64,000 nucleotides of DNA, taken from NCBI RefSeq assembly GCF_028583425.1, contig NC_072795.1, forward strand, positions 3,185,001 through 3,249,000, written 5' to 3'. A program made the position numbers and the translations under genes. The DNA comes from Eublepharis macularius (lineage: Eukaryota > Chordata > Lepidosauria > Squamata > Eublepharidae). Position 1 is the stretch's first letter; every line of letters begins with the position of its first letter. Shown here piece by piece: positions 11,313 through 23,037 of this stretch. The notes under the pieces were generated by a model. The model was given only the letters and a program-made list of their open reading frames with translations, did no database searches and was not told the DNA's origin.

Positions 11313-12517
11313 TGGATTTTGGTGCACTGAAAAGAAGAAACTGCACAGAGAAATGTCAGAATTGTAAGGAATTAAATTTTGTAAGCCAGGACAGTGAGGG
11401 ACCCAGTCTTCTGGGGAAGTTCTCACATAAAAGCCTCATTTTGATAAGACTTGTGTAGAAACACTTTCTGAGGGGATCCTTTCTCATGCTGAACATCAGA
11501 AACGCCCAGTTCACCTTCCCATAAAAATGGCAGGATAATGCTCTAAGCATGAGCACAAGAGAAACACATTTTCCTCGCCATTTATGATGTCCCTGTTTGA
11601 AACTGGCATGCATTCTCTTTGTTTTGAAAGTGCAAAAATAATTACAGCCATGAAGCTCTCCCAGCAAATCCTTCAACCCATTAAAGAGAAATCCTGTGGC
11701 ACATAAACTTGAGAAAAAGTGTTGACTGTGGATTATGGAGAGAGACTGCAAAGATCCGTCTCTCTCCCTCTTTCTCATTCTCTTCCTCTCCCGCCCCAAA
11801 TGCTCTTAAGAAGCCATCAGCCCTTTATCCCAGATCTCCAACATCTCACCCCAGCTGACAAGCAAAATCTGGGGCTTTTTCAGATCTTTGTATTCTACGT
11901 TTATGAGAAGCGAAGAGCCCCCAGAGCGTGGTTATGTCAGACAGACCCACCCTTTTCTGATACCAGGTAAACACTAACTTTTTTTTGTTTTTTTAAAAAA
12001 ATCCTTTATAATTAAACCCTCACAGAAACCGCAGAGCTGGCCCGTCTCCATGTTATGCAACTTGGATGAAGTCCCTGCCACTTCTGATTGTAATCTGAAG
12101 ACGGCTGGAAGTTGGAACAGACGCTGTTCAGTTAAAATGGCTGCCACCAGTTCTGTCCTCCCCTTTTTGATTCATTTTAAATTGAATTTAAATGCACATG
12201 TAAGAACCTGGGGGCATAAGAGGGAGGGCTCCTATATGTTGTAAAAAGCCTTCCTGAATAATTCAGGCATTATGAGGGATGCCCCCTCCTGCAGCGAGGT
12301 GAGATTAGGCAGCTTTTCTGTGGTCGCCCCGTACGGTGGACCGGGGGCACCCATACGAGGCGTGATGTTAACCCTCTTTTTTGTTATTTATTTCATGCAT
12401 TTTTCTCCCAGCCTTCCTCTCTGAGCAGGTGATCAGGATACCCCCTCCTCTGTTTTGTGTTCACATGTCACAATCATGCATAGAAATAGCTAAATGATAG
12501 GAATAATATGTTGAGAA
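11313..12517. other. No gene recognised
   Basis: Looks mostly unique. The largest frame (147 codons, minus strand, 11356-11799) has no domain I can name. Confidence 0.4.
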
Positions 12518-13427
12518 ATGGGACTAAGCCATTACTATTGTTGTTGCTGTTGTTGTTTCAGCAGGAATTTTTTTGGTCCATCACCAACTTGGATTTTATC
12601 AAAGAATCTAGGAATCAGGGAGATATGTGACATGCTCCAAGTAGAGTCGCTGTTTGCACTTGTCCAATTGTTATCCAGTCTATGCCGATATCACCTAGAT
12701 GTTTAGTTAGTCCTTTTGGAATCGCACCCAGTGCTCCTGTCATTACTGGAATAACCCTTGTATAGTTCTCCTAGAGATGCTGATCTTCAAATTTTAGATC
12801 TTGATATTCTGTTTATTTTTTTCAATCTCTTTTTCTTCACCTAGGATTGCCACATTGATTAATTTGACCTCCTTACTTTCAAGCACAGTAATATCTGGAG
12901 TATTATGCTCTAGCTTCTTATCTGTTTGGATTTTGAAATCCCCCAAGAGCTTGACCTTCTCATTTTCAACAACTTTCTTGGGCTTATGCTCTAAATATTT
13001 TGCAGACAGTCACATGTGCTTTTTGCATAAATTCCAATGCAGCATTGCAGCTACTTTTTAAATAGTCAGTTGTGTGATATTACTGCTGATAAGATGGTCA
13101 AGTGTTTCATCTGCTTCATTACATAGGCTACTCTTGGTCTCATTTGTCTTTTCAATTTTTGCTTTCATACAGTTCATTCTTAATGCCTGTTTTTGTGGGG
13201 TTGATAATAATATAAGCCCTTCTGTCTCTTTTTCAATATACCTTGAGTTAGCTATTTCCAGTAGTTACTCTTATTGACTTTACCCGCAGTATTCTTCATG
13301 TATTGACCATCTAGTGGTTTACTTTGCCATGCCTCTGTAAACAACAGCTACCATCTTCTCTTTCTTGCTCTTGATATAATCATTCAGTGCCCTTTCTTCT
13401 GCTTCTACTGTCTGTTTTACTTGTAAC

Positions 13428-13689
13428 CAGGGCTTTTTTTCAGTTGGAACGCTGTGGAACGGAGTACCGGAACCTCTTGAAAATGGTCACATGGCTGGTG
13501 GCCCCGCCCCCTGATCTCCAGGCAGAGTGGAGTTTAGATTGCCCTCTGTGTGGCTGGAGTGGAGCTGAGGGCAATCTAAACTCCCCTCTGTCTGGAGATC
13601 AGGAGGTGAGGCCAACCAGCCATGTGACCATTTTCTTGGAGGGCAACCCACTGATTTCCACTACCTCTTTTCCTAGAAAAAAAGCCCTG
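13428..13689. mobile_element. Non-autonomous hAT MITE (foldback), copy 3
   Basis: Starts CAGGGCTTTTTTTCAGTTGG and ends AGAAAAAAAGCCCTG. A perfect 8 bp duplication, CTTGTAAC, lies at 13420-13427 and 13690-13697. It is inserted in the RLE-type LINE fossil. Confidence 0.9.
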
Positions 13690-14019
13690 CTTGTAACAAA
13701 CCTTAGCCACCATTACTTCATGACAAACAAAGTCAATATATGTCTCTTCAAGGATTTAGGGTATGGTGAGATATTATGATTTTTATCATTTTGCAATTCT
13801 AGTGCAGCCAATTCAGCTTTTGGCCAGTCTACAGTTCCTTTATAATATTGAATCACTGGGATGGCCCCACTGTTTATAGCACAAATTATCTTTCCACTTT
13901 TTTAATTTTGACTTTTTTTGGACCCATTTTATGAATTTAGTACTTATCTTCTTTTTCTCTATTGTATGCTGAATATCACTAGCTTGCAATATACCTAAAT
14001 ATTTCTTCATAGTTCAAGA

Positions 14020-14390
14020 AGATCTAGTGGGAAAGACTATGGAAACAGGGGAGGTGGATAAATTGACAATGATATTTAAAGAGAAAATGGAAGAAGAGTT
14101 CGCCGGACCCTGGATACCGTTCTACAACTGGATTACAAATAAACATAAAGACTTGAATTTGCCAAGAATGTAAAAGGATTCAAATATCGTATTATTAATT
14201 GTATATCTTATTACTAAGAATGTTTAATGATATATTGAACATTGCTGTAAGCAGGCTATTATGGATATATTTACTCTTCCTTTCTCCTTTTCCTAACTAC
14301 CTTTTTTCCTGCTTTTGCTTCTCTTTTTTTCTCTTCTCTTTATTTGCTACTTATTTGAAAACTAATAAAATATTTTTAAAAATATTTCTT
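14020..14390 (+). mobile_element. L1-type LINE 3' end (5'-truncated)
   Basis: The frame ends with FAGPWIPFYNWITNKHKDL and a stop at about 14172, resembling the C-terminal end of reptile L1 ORF2. About 200 bp of AT-rich 3' UTR follows, ending in CTAATAAAATATTTTTAAAA. It lies inside the older RLE LINE on the opposite strand. Confidence 0.65.
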
Positions 14391-15382
14391 CATAGCCTAT
14401 GCTTTTGATTCTGTTTCCATTCAAAAGTTGTATTCCGTCCAGTTTCATAATCTTACTCATTTTTATTGATAGCATTGCACATTTTTCAGTTCCAAAGTCC
14501 ATCTATATCTTGGCTAATATTCTCTCACTGAATGCACTAGAGACTAGATTTCCTCTTCAGATTTTCTCTATAATCTAAGGTCATCCATAAATAGTATAAG
14601 AGATGTTTTTCTTGCTCCCTTTAAAATTTCATATCTATAATGTGTTTTATTCAGTACCATTATTAGTGGTATCAAAGTGACAAATAATAAAATAATAAAA
14701 GTGACAGGGAATCACTTTGAAATATTCCACACTTGGTACTAACACATTTTAGTTCCATTCCAATAGCTGTCAATGCTATGCACCATTTTCTAATTGTTGC
14801 CAACAAGAACTTTCTAACATTGCTGCTAACTTCGAATATTTCTAGCATTTTTTTCAACCCATGAATGTGGCAGGGAGTCGAATACCTTTTTCTAGTTGAT
14901 CCAAACAATATGCAAATTTGTTTTCCTGCTTTTCCAATTTTTAATACCATTTTATTCATCAGTAATTGATCTTTAGTTCCACAAGACTTTCTGCAATTTC
15001 CTTTATGTTCTTCATTAGATGTTGCTGAACTGCATCAGCAATTATTCCAGTTAACAGTTTAAATTCCATTGTGATGTCTTCTTTTTCAATAGGTTTGTTG
15101 ATTTTCCAGTGTTACGTCCAAGCTCTCTCACTATGACCACAGCTGAACTGTACAGTAACTGGTTTGTTTGATGGGTGGTGGTGGTTGGAATTGCAGCAAC
15201 AGTGGAGTTCACATTGTTTATAATTTCCTTTATTTAGTGTGTGTGTGTGAGGGGGGAGTTAGTTTCAGGCTTGGCAAATGCCTTTGGCCTCCATTGTTTC
15301 AAGGATTCTCCTTCTTAAATCTTCTAGCTTCTCAGTTAAAACTGGATGTTCTTCCACCAAGTTGTGAATATCGGCTTGATTT

Positions 15383-15640
15383 TTATTCATTTAAGTTATT
15401 TATAGCCCGCCTTTCTCACTGAGACTCAAGGCGGATTACACAGTGTGAATCAGTACAGTCAATTTCAAAGACATTTCAACAGACAATGCAATAGGGTGTA
15501 TAAATGCAAAATTTGCAAAGCTTTAAAATCAGCAAAAATTGCTTTGGTAAGACAATCAGAATGTCATGGTGTTGCAGCAGAACGCATGTATGTGAGTGCA
15601 GAGCATGTGCAGAGGAACAAACCTCCACACTGAGCCTGGT
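15383..15640 (-). repeat. CR1/L2 LINE 3' fragment
   Basis: Carries the standard 3'-end block in reverse (TTATTTATAGCCCGCCTTTC, CTGAGACTCAAGGCGGATTA) followed by the CAGTACAGTCAATTTC body. Confidence 0.75.
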
Positions 15641-16203
15641 TTAAGCTTCAGAAAAGAAATATGATTCCACTTGACATTGGAAAGGAGTAGAGAGAGCATT
15701 CTAAACTAACTACCCAGTCTAAGATGCCAAGGGATGCAGGATGGACGGCACACATGTGGCGCTGCGAGAGAGAGAAGAGATCCACGTGGGGAAGGTGCGA
15801 AGGCAGGCAGGCAGGAAGTTCTGAGACTATCCAGCTACATCTCAAAGAGATAGCATCAGGACAGTAGAACAATCACAAAGATAGACAGCTGAAGCCCTTT
15901 CTGTCTTTGTGACTCTTGAGTCCCCTTCTGTAACCTGAGACTTAAGAGTCTCTCTCCATGAGACAAATTATACGAAGATGCTCAAGTGAATGGAGACGCA
16001 GCGTTAGCTGGGAAGCTGAGTTTTAAAAGACAGAGAGACAGTGCAAAGTCCTTCCCTTCTGGCACGTGGTGAGGCAGGTGCCATACACTCCTGAACTTTA
16101 TTACTTTTGCCCAGACAACCCTTGCCTCGCTGTCGGCTGACTGCTCCTACACACTCACCAGCACCTGCATCTTCCTCAGTCCTCCCCACAATTCCCTGAC
16201 TCT
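15641..16203. other. No gene recognised
   Basis: Apparently unique sequence with only short open frames. Confidence 0.4.
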
Positions 16204-16375
16204 CCTGTAGGTTTCCCAACCTTCAGCTGGGCCCCCCTGGAATCACAACTCATCTCCAGGCTACAAAGATCAGTTCCCCTGAAGGAAAAGTCTGCTTTGG
16301 AGGGTGCGTTCCCACTCAGGTCCCCTCCCCAAATCCCACCCTCCCTACATCTCCAGGATTTGTCCATCCATTCTA
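16204..16375. repeat. Diverged GGTTGCCAG-family element
   Basis: Contains family blocks in order: AACTCATCTCCAGGCTACAAA, GATCAGTTCCCCTGAAGGAA and ACATCTCCAGGATTT. It resembles 37388-37598 but has decayed ends. Confidence 0.55.
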
Positions 16376-17175
16376 GACAAGGCCCGTTGGTTGCATTGGT
16401 TGCCAGTGGAGTACCGGATCAGGGCCGATTCCAGATGACTAACCTTAAGGCACTTCATGCCGCCCTCTTCCGGATCGCGATGGGGAAAATGCGAAATATC
16501 ACGTTTCCTCGCGCGAGTTTTGCGCGACGACGCGCTAAACTTGCGCGAGGAAATGCGATATTTCGCATTTTCCCCGTCGCGATCCGGAAGAGGGTGGCAT
16601 GAAGCGCCTTAAAGTTAGTCATCTGGAATCAGCCCTTATTCAAGGTTCTGGTATTGACCTATAAGGCCCTGTGCAGACTGGGACCAGCGTATCTATGGGA
16701 CCGTCTCTCCCCATATATTCCCCAGAGAACACTCTGGTCAGGGGACAAACAGCTGTTGGTGGTCCCTGGTCCCAAGGAGGCCCTCCTAGCCTTGACTAGA
16801 GACAGGGCCTTTTTGGTCCTGGCTCCCACCTGGTGGAACGCTCTGTCTGCTGAAATCAGGGCACGGCAGGACCTGCTATCCTTCCACTGGGTCTGCAAGA
16901 CAGAGTTGTTCCACCAGGCATATGGCTGAGGCTGGGCCTCCGCCGGCCTGGAAAAAGGGGTGTATAAAATCTTAACCCTCCCTGTGAAGGCTGTCCACCA
17001 TCCTGTTTTAAATGTGTATTAATAGAATTACACTGCTGTTTTAATGATGTTTGAATGCAGATGAATTTTTATTATATTTTAATATGTTGTTATCTGCCCT
17101 GAGCCTGCCCGCGGGGAGGGCGGAATAGAAATTTGAAATAAATAGATAAATAAATAATAAATAAATAAATAAACA
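16376..17175 (+). mobile_element. CR1/L2-type LINE 3' portion, split by a palindromic MITE
   Basis: Before the MITE the frame reads ARWLHWLPVEYRI; after it (16640 on) it reads LTYKALCRLGPAYLWDRLSPY and later LVLAPTWWNALSAEIRARQD. This is the conserved C-terminal region of CR1/L2 LINE polyproteins. The 3' UTR carries CTGAGCCTGCCCGCGGGGAG and ends in AAATAAATAAATAA. The copy is truncated at the 5' side. Confidence 0.85.
16422..16635. mobile_element. Palindromic MITE, GGGCCGATTCCAGATG family (copy 1)
   Basis: Termini GGGCCGATTCCAGATGACTA / CATCTGGAATCAGCCC are inverted. Nearly the whole element folds back on itself around a CpG-rich centre near 16530 (TCGCGCGAG-like words). It interrupts a LINE reading frame, so the boundaries are clear. 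No coding capacity. Confidence 0.88.
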
Positions 17176-17295
17176 TGTTGGAGGAATGTGCTTCCAAGTT
17201 CCTCTGAGAACTTCCCTAAACAGGTCTCTCCAAATCTGGAGCCCTTTCTGGCAGTAGGGAGGGGCTGTGGCACTTCTAACAGCACCTTAGACACT

Positions 17296-17446
17296 GGCCG
17301 TTTCCACACACGTTGAATAATCCACTTTCAATACGCTTTAGTGCACATTTGTAACTGATTTTCCATGTGTGGAACAAAAAATCCACTTCTAAAGGATAAC
17401 TAAAGTGCATTGAAAGTGCATTATTCAACGTGTGTGGAAACGGCCA
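17296..17446. mobile_element. Palindromic MITE, GGCCGTTTCCACAC family
   Basis: Ends TGGCCGTTTCCACACACG / CGTGTGTGGAAACGGCCA are perfect inverted copies, as are inner blocks around TTGAATAATCCACTTTCAAT. A diverged relative lies at 59285-59430. Confidence 0.88.
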
Positions 17447-17586
17447 CTGTTAGCACTCTATGCATGTTAAAGGTCTGGGAGGTGACTGGTTTGACAGACC
17501 TTTTCTAGAAAGCTACTACAGCTGGCTCAAGATTAGAAGTCTCTCTCTTGCAATTAGATCAAGAAAGGTAGCCGTGGTTTGTTACG

Positions 17587-18272
17587 ACATATTGTCGAAG
17601 GCTTTCACGGCCGGAGAACGAGGGTTGTTGTGGGTTTTCCGGGCTGTATTGCCGTGGTCTTGGCATTGTAGTTCCTGACGTTTCGCCAGCAGCTGTGGCT
17701 GGCATCTTCAGAGGTGTAGCACCAAAATACAGAGATCTCTCAGTGTCACAGTGTGGAGAAGGTGTTGGCAGGTCATTTGTATCTACTCAGGAGGGGTGGG
17801 GTTGAGCTGAGTCATTCTGTAAGAGTTTCCCAGGGTGTGGAATGCTAATGGCGGGAGGCTTCACTGTATCCTGAGGAGGTTCTTTTGCATATGGATTGGG
17901 GCTTGATGTGCCAATCTTCTCTGCAGGGCTATTGTCGGGTATAGAGTGTTTTGTTAGCCTGGTGTTTTTCAGAACTGGAAACCATGCTCTGTTCATTCTT
18001 AAGGTTTCTTCTTTCCTGTTGAAGTTTTGCTTATGCTTGTGAATTTCAATGGCTTCCCTGTGCAGTCTGACAAAGTAGTTGGAAGTGTTGTCCAGTATTT
18101 TGGTGTCCTGGAATAAGATACTGTGCCCTGTTTGAGTTAGGCTATGTTCAGTGTCAATCTCTGTCTTTTGGTGCTACACCTCTGAAGATGCCAGCCACAG
18201 CTGCTGGCGAAACGTCAGGAACTACAGTGCCAAGACCACGGCAATACAGCCCGGAAAACCCACAACAACCAT
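17587..18272 (-). mobile_element. Penelope-like element, truncated, with inverted flanking arms
   Basis: Left arm 17587-17745 (CTTTCACGGCCGGAGAACG to CAGAGATCTCTCAGTG) and right arm about 18155-18272 are inverted copies. Between them the minus strand encodes EAIEIHKHKQNFNRKEETLR, then MNRAWFPVLKNTR. This pattern resembles the region after the GIY-YIG endonuclease core in Penelope-like reverse transcriptases. Only this C-terminal part remains, so the copy is inactive. The class call rests on the NFNR-type motif and the inverted terminal structure. Confidence 0.75.
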
Positions 18273-18402
18273 CGTAGCTGTGTTTGTCTGAAGCAGGAGA
18301 CAAGACAAGAGCAAGAAGTGAGCTGTGGCTCCTGAAAGCTCATACTCTACCACAAATTTTGTTGGTCTTATAGGTTCTAGTGGGCTCTTGCTCTTTTCTC
18401 TT
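18273..18402. repeat. TGAGCTGTGGCTC/CTACCACAAATTTTG-family repeat
   Basis: Contains GAAAGCTCATACTCTACCAC, TTTTGTTGGTCTTATAGG and GTGGGCTCTTGCTCTTTTCT. Related copies are at 4.6, 53.8 and 56.4 kb. Confidence 0.7.
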
Positions 18403-19214
18403 GCAGTTATGTGTTTTTAGAGGATTCAGTCTAATTCTGACCTAGGCCTTCCACGCATGTTCCCTGGGAAATGCTCTGTCTTCACCAAGCACATGCCAGC
18501 AAATGCCTCCTCTCTTCGCCTTTTTAAATAGATTTAAACTATCCCAGTCAATTGACTCTGGGAGGTGTAAGAGGGACTGGCAAAGGATTAGATGTAATCC
18601 AATCTGAGCCAAACAAACTGTCCCTTCAACACAACACCCCTGGTATCTATGGGGAATTGGTCTTTCTCCCCAGACCCCAGAGAAGAAACGACTGCCTCAA
18701 CTTGAGAGGTGTTGTGCGAAAGGGGCAGCCGCCATTGTGCAGAGGCAGGCGTTGCGTTCTAAGGGGGCTTTGCAAAATTCCCCTAGCCCTGGACGGGAGG
18801 GAGCATACGGACGGCTAACTATAGACTGGGGGGCTTAATTAGTGAGAGGCGTGAAGGGTTCGACATTCCCCGGATTCCAAGCCTGGTAACATTAAGGCGT
18901 TTGGATGCTCTCTATTTTAGAAGGCATTCATGGCTGGGATGCTTCGGGACAGTTGGGTTGGCTTGTTAACGGGCTGTTTTGCTGCTTGGCCAAACGAGAG
19001 AATTAACATAAATCTGAGACAAGAGCATCAAGGAAAGAGGAGAAGGGAGCGTATATCGCTTACCAGATGCACGGAAGACCTCTCCCTGCCTCCGGATAAA
19101 TTGTCCCAGCTTTACTTTTAGCTTTCTTTTCAGTTCCCTGGATGTGCAGATTTGCCTTAAAAAAAATTGGGCAAAATTTAGGGAGGGCCAGAAATGTCTG
19201 GAAGCTATGCAATG
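18403..19214. other. No gene recognised
   Basis: Looks single copy. It was searched for the P3H2 exon expected upstream of 20290 and none was recognised. Confidence 0.4.
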
Positions 19215-19349
19215 CCCCCTTTAAAAATTTATTTATGTTATAGACTGCCTTTCTTGCTGTGATTCAAGGTGGACTACACTGTGTTAGTCAATGAAATCAA
19301 CAGGACAGGTCATCCATTATGTATGTATGTATGTATGTATGTATGTATG

Positions 19350-19380
<31 letters not shown>

Positions 19381-20070
19381 TTAATGGTCTGCCTTTCTCA
19401 CTGAGACTCAAGGCGGATTACATAGTGTGAGATCAGTACAATCAGTAGCAAGGACAAGGGCAGGCATTTCCATACCATGTCAAGGACATTTCCATAAACA
19501 ATGTCATAGGATTTTACAACGACATAGCATTAGCAAGGATCCAATACAAAGTTGAAGAACGGCTGAAACAGAACATAATCAATTCTAGGATTGACATTAG
19601 ACAACATGAAGCACAGGTAGTACATAGGAGTACATATTCAAAGCAACAGATAATATGTAAAGCAACATAATGGTGGAGCCCATGGTTCCCAACTCATTGG
19701 CGAAGCATCCGAGACCCCCTCCCTACAATACTGACCTCCTATCTGAGTAAAAAAGCCTTATTGAATCAATTTTGCATTGTTTGCGGAAAGCCAGGAGCAT
19801 GGGGGCTCTCCTGACCTCCTCAAGCAGGCCGTTCCATAGGGTAGGGGCCACCACAGAGAAAGCCCGTGTACGAGCTGCTGCTGACTTCACCCGTGTGCAG
19901 CCTGGCACCTGCAAGAGACCCTGTTCAGATGAGCGAAGCTGCCGTGGAGGGACATAGGGAGGGAGGCGGTCCTGCACGTGAATTGAGGACCACACATACA
20001 ATCCTGCACTTGATCGTACCCAAGTACTTAGTAAAGTGTAGGAAGACTCTCGGCCCGTGGCTTCTGACTG
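19215..20070 (-). mobile_element. CR1/L2-type LINE 3' portion
   Basis: Minus-strand translation gives LPPYVPPRQLRSSEQGLLQV and RAFSVVAPTLWNGLLEEVRR, the conserved C-terminal region of CR1/L2 LINEs. The 3' UTR toward 19215 carries two copies of the CTGCCTTTCTC end block around a GTAT microsatellite. Confidence 0.85.
19318..19379. repeat. (GTAT)n microsatellite
   Basis: About 15 uninterrupted GTAT/TATG units inside a LINE 3' UTR. Confidence 0.97.
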
Positions 20071-20289
20071 GCCACTGGTGGACACTGGAGGATGGCTGGA
20101 TGGAGCAGAGGCCAGTTTGCTCATGGCTGCTCTTGGGATCCAGGAGGATACTTCCAGAGTTCTTTTACTATGTTATTTTATTACCCTAACAGAGTTCAGC
20201 ACGTAGCAAATGAAAATGAGTTTGTACTTTATGTTCCCTTCTTTGCTCCCATTCGAAGAATGTGCTTTGTGTTTCTTTGCCCTCCACAG

Positions 20290-20421
20290 ATCACTACATG
20301 CAAGTCCTTGCGTGTCAACATGAGTGTGTGAGGGAGCTGGCCACGCGGCCCGGACGGCTCTCTCCCATCGACAACTACCTTCCCCTCCATTACGATTTCT
20401 TGCAGTTTGCCTATTACAGAG
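20290..20421 (+). CDS. P3H2: Prolyl 3-hydroxylase 2, internal exon
   Basis: A 132 bp exon with a consensus acceptor (TTTGCCCTCCACAG before 20290) and donor (GTAAAT from 20422). It is phase 1 at both ends, so the split codons are completed by neighbouring exons. It encodes 43 full codons reading DHYMQVLACQHEC, then VRELATRPGRLSP, NYLPLHYDFLQFAYYR. This matches the N-terminal TPR-like region of P3H2 (formerly LEPREL1) far better than P3H1 or P3H3, as I recall those proteins. CQHEC is one of the C-x3-C motifs of the family. P3H2 is an endoplasmic reticulum 2-oxoglutarate dioxygenase that 3-hydroxylates prolines in collagen chains, notably type IV. The exon has no stop or frameshift and looks functional. 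No other P3H2 exon was recognised anywhere in the window, which is odd given what lies downstream. Confidence 0.92.
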
Positions 20422-20845
20422 GTAAATCTAGAACCTGGGAACTTCTGCATGCCATGGAACGATGACCCCACCCGCAAAGAAAGATTAAAAGTTTTTTTTT
20501 TAAATTAACAGCTTTATTGTTGAAAGGTAGCTACTGTTTTTAGTAGATACGTGAAAAGTGTTTATTTGTATAGATTTTTCTGCTCCAAGGATTTTTTAAA
20601 AAAACTATTGAAAGTGTCCAGCATCCTTGTGTTTTAGGAAATATCAGGCGAACAAGATGTGCACCACAATTATTCTACGAGCAAGGGTTTAAGAACAGTG
20701 GTGCACATGCTGATGTATAACCAGGTACAGAGTCAAAGACTTTGCTTTCATTTTCATGCACAATAATTTTCACATCTGTTTGCTGCTAGGTTCCCCCCCC
20801 CCCCAAAAATACAATAACTCAGATCAAATTTCATTTTTGTTTAAT
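20422..20845. other. Sequence downstream of the P3H2 exon
   Basis: AT-rich and unique apart from homopolymers. No downstream exon was recognised. Confidence 0.4.
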
Positions 20846-22260
20846 TTAATTAATTTATGTTATTTATAGTCTGCCTTTCACAAAGTTCAGGAACATTTCC
20901 ATAAACAATGCCATAGGGTAAAGAGATACAAGTTCACAAAGACATAGCATTAGCACGAATCCAATACAACATAGTGGTCTAGGGTTCCTAACTCATTAGT
21001 GGAGCATCTGAGACCCCCTCCCTACAATACAGCCCTGAGTAAAAAGCCTTTTTGAATAATTTGGTTTTGCATCATTTGTGGAAAGCCAAGAGAGTGGGGG
21101 CTCTCCTGACATGCTATATTTATTTGTTTGTTTATGTCATTTATATTCCGCCTTTCTCACTGAGACTCAAGGAGGATTACATAGTATGAGATCAGTACAA
21201 TCAGTAGCAAGGACAAGGGCAGGCATTTCCATACAGTGTCAAGGACATTTCCATAAACAATGCCATAGGGTAATGAATACAAGTTTACAGAGACATATTT
21301 ATTTATTTATTTCAAATTTCTATTCCGCCTTTCCCACGGGCGGGCTCAGGGCGGATCACAACATATTAAAATACAATAAAAATCCATCGACATTAAAACA
21401 TCATTAAAACAGCTATTAATACACATTAATGGTGGACAGCCTGCATAGGGAGGGTTAAGAATTTATACATTAGCAAGGATCCAATACTGGGGTTGAAGGA
21501 TTGCTGAAACAGAACATAATCAATTCTAGGACTGACATTAGACAACATGAATCACAAGCAGTATATATGAGTACATATTCAAAGCAACAGATAATATGTA
21601 AAGCAACATAATGGTGGAGCCCATGGTTCCCAACTCATTGGTGAAACATCCGAGACCCCCTCCCTACAATACTGACCTCCTATCTGAGTAAAACAGCCTT
21701 TTTGAATAATGCAGTTTTGCATTGTTTGTGGAAAGCCAGGAGCGTGGGAGCTCTCCTGACCTCCTCAGGCAGGCTGTTCCATAGGGTAGGGGCCACCACA
21801 GAGAAGGCCCGTGTATGGGCTGCAGTTGATTTTGCCTGTGTGCAGACTGGCACCTGCAAGAGACCCTGTTCAGATGAGCGAAGCTGCCGTGGAGGGACAT
21901 AGGGAGGAAGGCAGTCCCGTAGGTATTCCGGGCCAAGGCCAAGAAGAGCTTTGTATGTAATAACCAAGACCTTGAATTGAGCATGGTAGCTGATAGGTAG
22001 CCAATGGAGTGACTGCAGGATGGGAGTGATGTTCATGCTCCTGCATGTTCCTGCTAACAGTTGAGCTGCAGCATTTTGTACCAATTGGAGCCTCCTAGTT
22101 AACTTAGATGGAAGACCAATATATAGGGCATTACACTAGTCACGTTTTGATGTTACCATAGCATGGATCCAGGTGGCCAGGTTGGAATAGGATTGCAGAA
22201 CTCTGAAACTAAGTAGAAATTTGGTTTCTGAAGCAAAAGCAAACATGATGTGTTAAATAA
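20846..22260 (-). mobile_element. CR1/L2-type LINE 3' block, composite
   Basis: The minus-strand frame from 22084 to 21680 encodes VQNAAAQLLAGTCRS, LQSLHWLPISYHAQFKVLVI, TYKALLGLGPEYLRDCLPPY and FSVVAPTLWNSLPEEVRRAP. This is the best preserved LINE C-terminus in the window. Its 3' UTR runs toward 21125 and is partly duplicated at 20850-21110. A different LINE 3' end is inserted at about 21295-21470. Confidence 0.88.
21295..21470 (-). repeat. Second LINE 3' end nested in the block
   Basis: TTTATTTATTTATTTCAAAT, CTATTCCGCCTTTCCCACGG and GGGCTCAGGGCGGATCACAA match, in reverse, the 3' end of the LINE at 17090-17170. The host sequence resumes after it (GCAAGGATCCAATAC). Confidence 0.75.
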
Positions 22261-23037
22261 GTAGATATTTTACACTAATAGTTAGAGATAAGTTAAATAG
22301 GGTTGCCAGCCTGTGTGTGTGTGGGGGGGGGGATTGTTGATCTTGTCCATTTTCAGGGTGGCACCTGTAGAAAGCCAAGCGAAGCTATTGTGATGATACA
22401 TAAGGGGGAGAAGCAGTCCAAGGCCATCGACTTCTTTCCAAATTTCTTTGATGCTGCATCTAAGCAAGAGCCTCTAACTGCTCTTCAAGAAGGATGCTGT
22501 TGCATTGCATGGTGTGAAAAAGTAATATTTTCGAAGCCTTTCATGGCTGGAAAACATTAGTTGTTGTAGATTTTCCGGGCTGTATTGCCGTGGTCTTGGC
22601 ATTGTAGTTCCTGATGTTTTGCCAGCAGCTGTGACTGGCATCTTCAGAGGTGTAGCACCAAAAGACAGAGATCTCTCAGTGTCACAGTGTGGAGGAGATG
22701 TTGGCAGGTAATTTATATCTACTCAGGAAGGTGGGTTTGGCTGAGTCAATTTTATGTTGGTTCGTGGTTCATGAAATGTGATCTCTACACACTATCCTTT
22801 TGACGTTAGTTGTTGTAGATTTTCTGGGCTGTATGGCCGTGGTCTTGGCATTGTAGTTCCTGATGTTTCGCCAGCAGCTGTGACTGGCATCTTCAGAGGT
22901 GTAGCACCGAAAGACAGAATTCTCTCAGTGTCAATGTGTTGAGAAAATTTTAGCAGGTCATTTTATATCACATTGACACTGAGAGAATTCTGTCTTTTGG
23001 TGCTACGCCTCTGAAGATGGCAGCTTCCAGTCACAGC

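Larger units (their letters stand above)
12518..15115 (-). mobile_element. Degenerate RLE-type LINE (R4/R2-like clade), nested insertions
   Basis: Read on the minus strand, the 14672-14959 segment looks like a reverse transcriptase. It ends in GIFQSDSLSLLLFYYLSL, which resembles the G-FQGDSLSPLLF block of R2/R4-type elements. Further 3' (about 12960-12820) comes an endonuclease-like stretch with HNTPDITVLESKEVKLINVA, a PD-(D/E)xK-like arrangement. Then the frame decays and ends in AACAACAACAA-type sequence near 12540. The body is interrupted by a hAT MITE (13428-13689) and an L1 3' end (about 14020-14390). Many stops and frameshifts make it a fossil. The C-terminal part has a second copy at 42770-43200. 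Confidence 0.75.
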
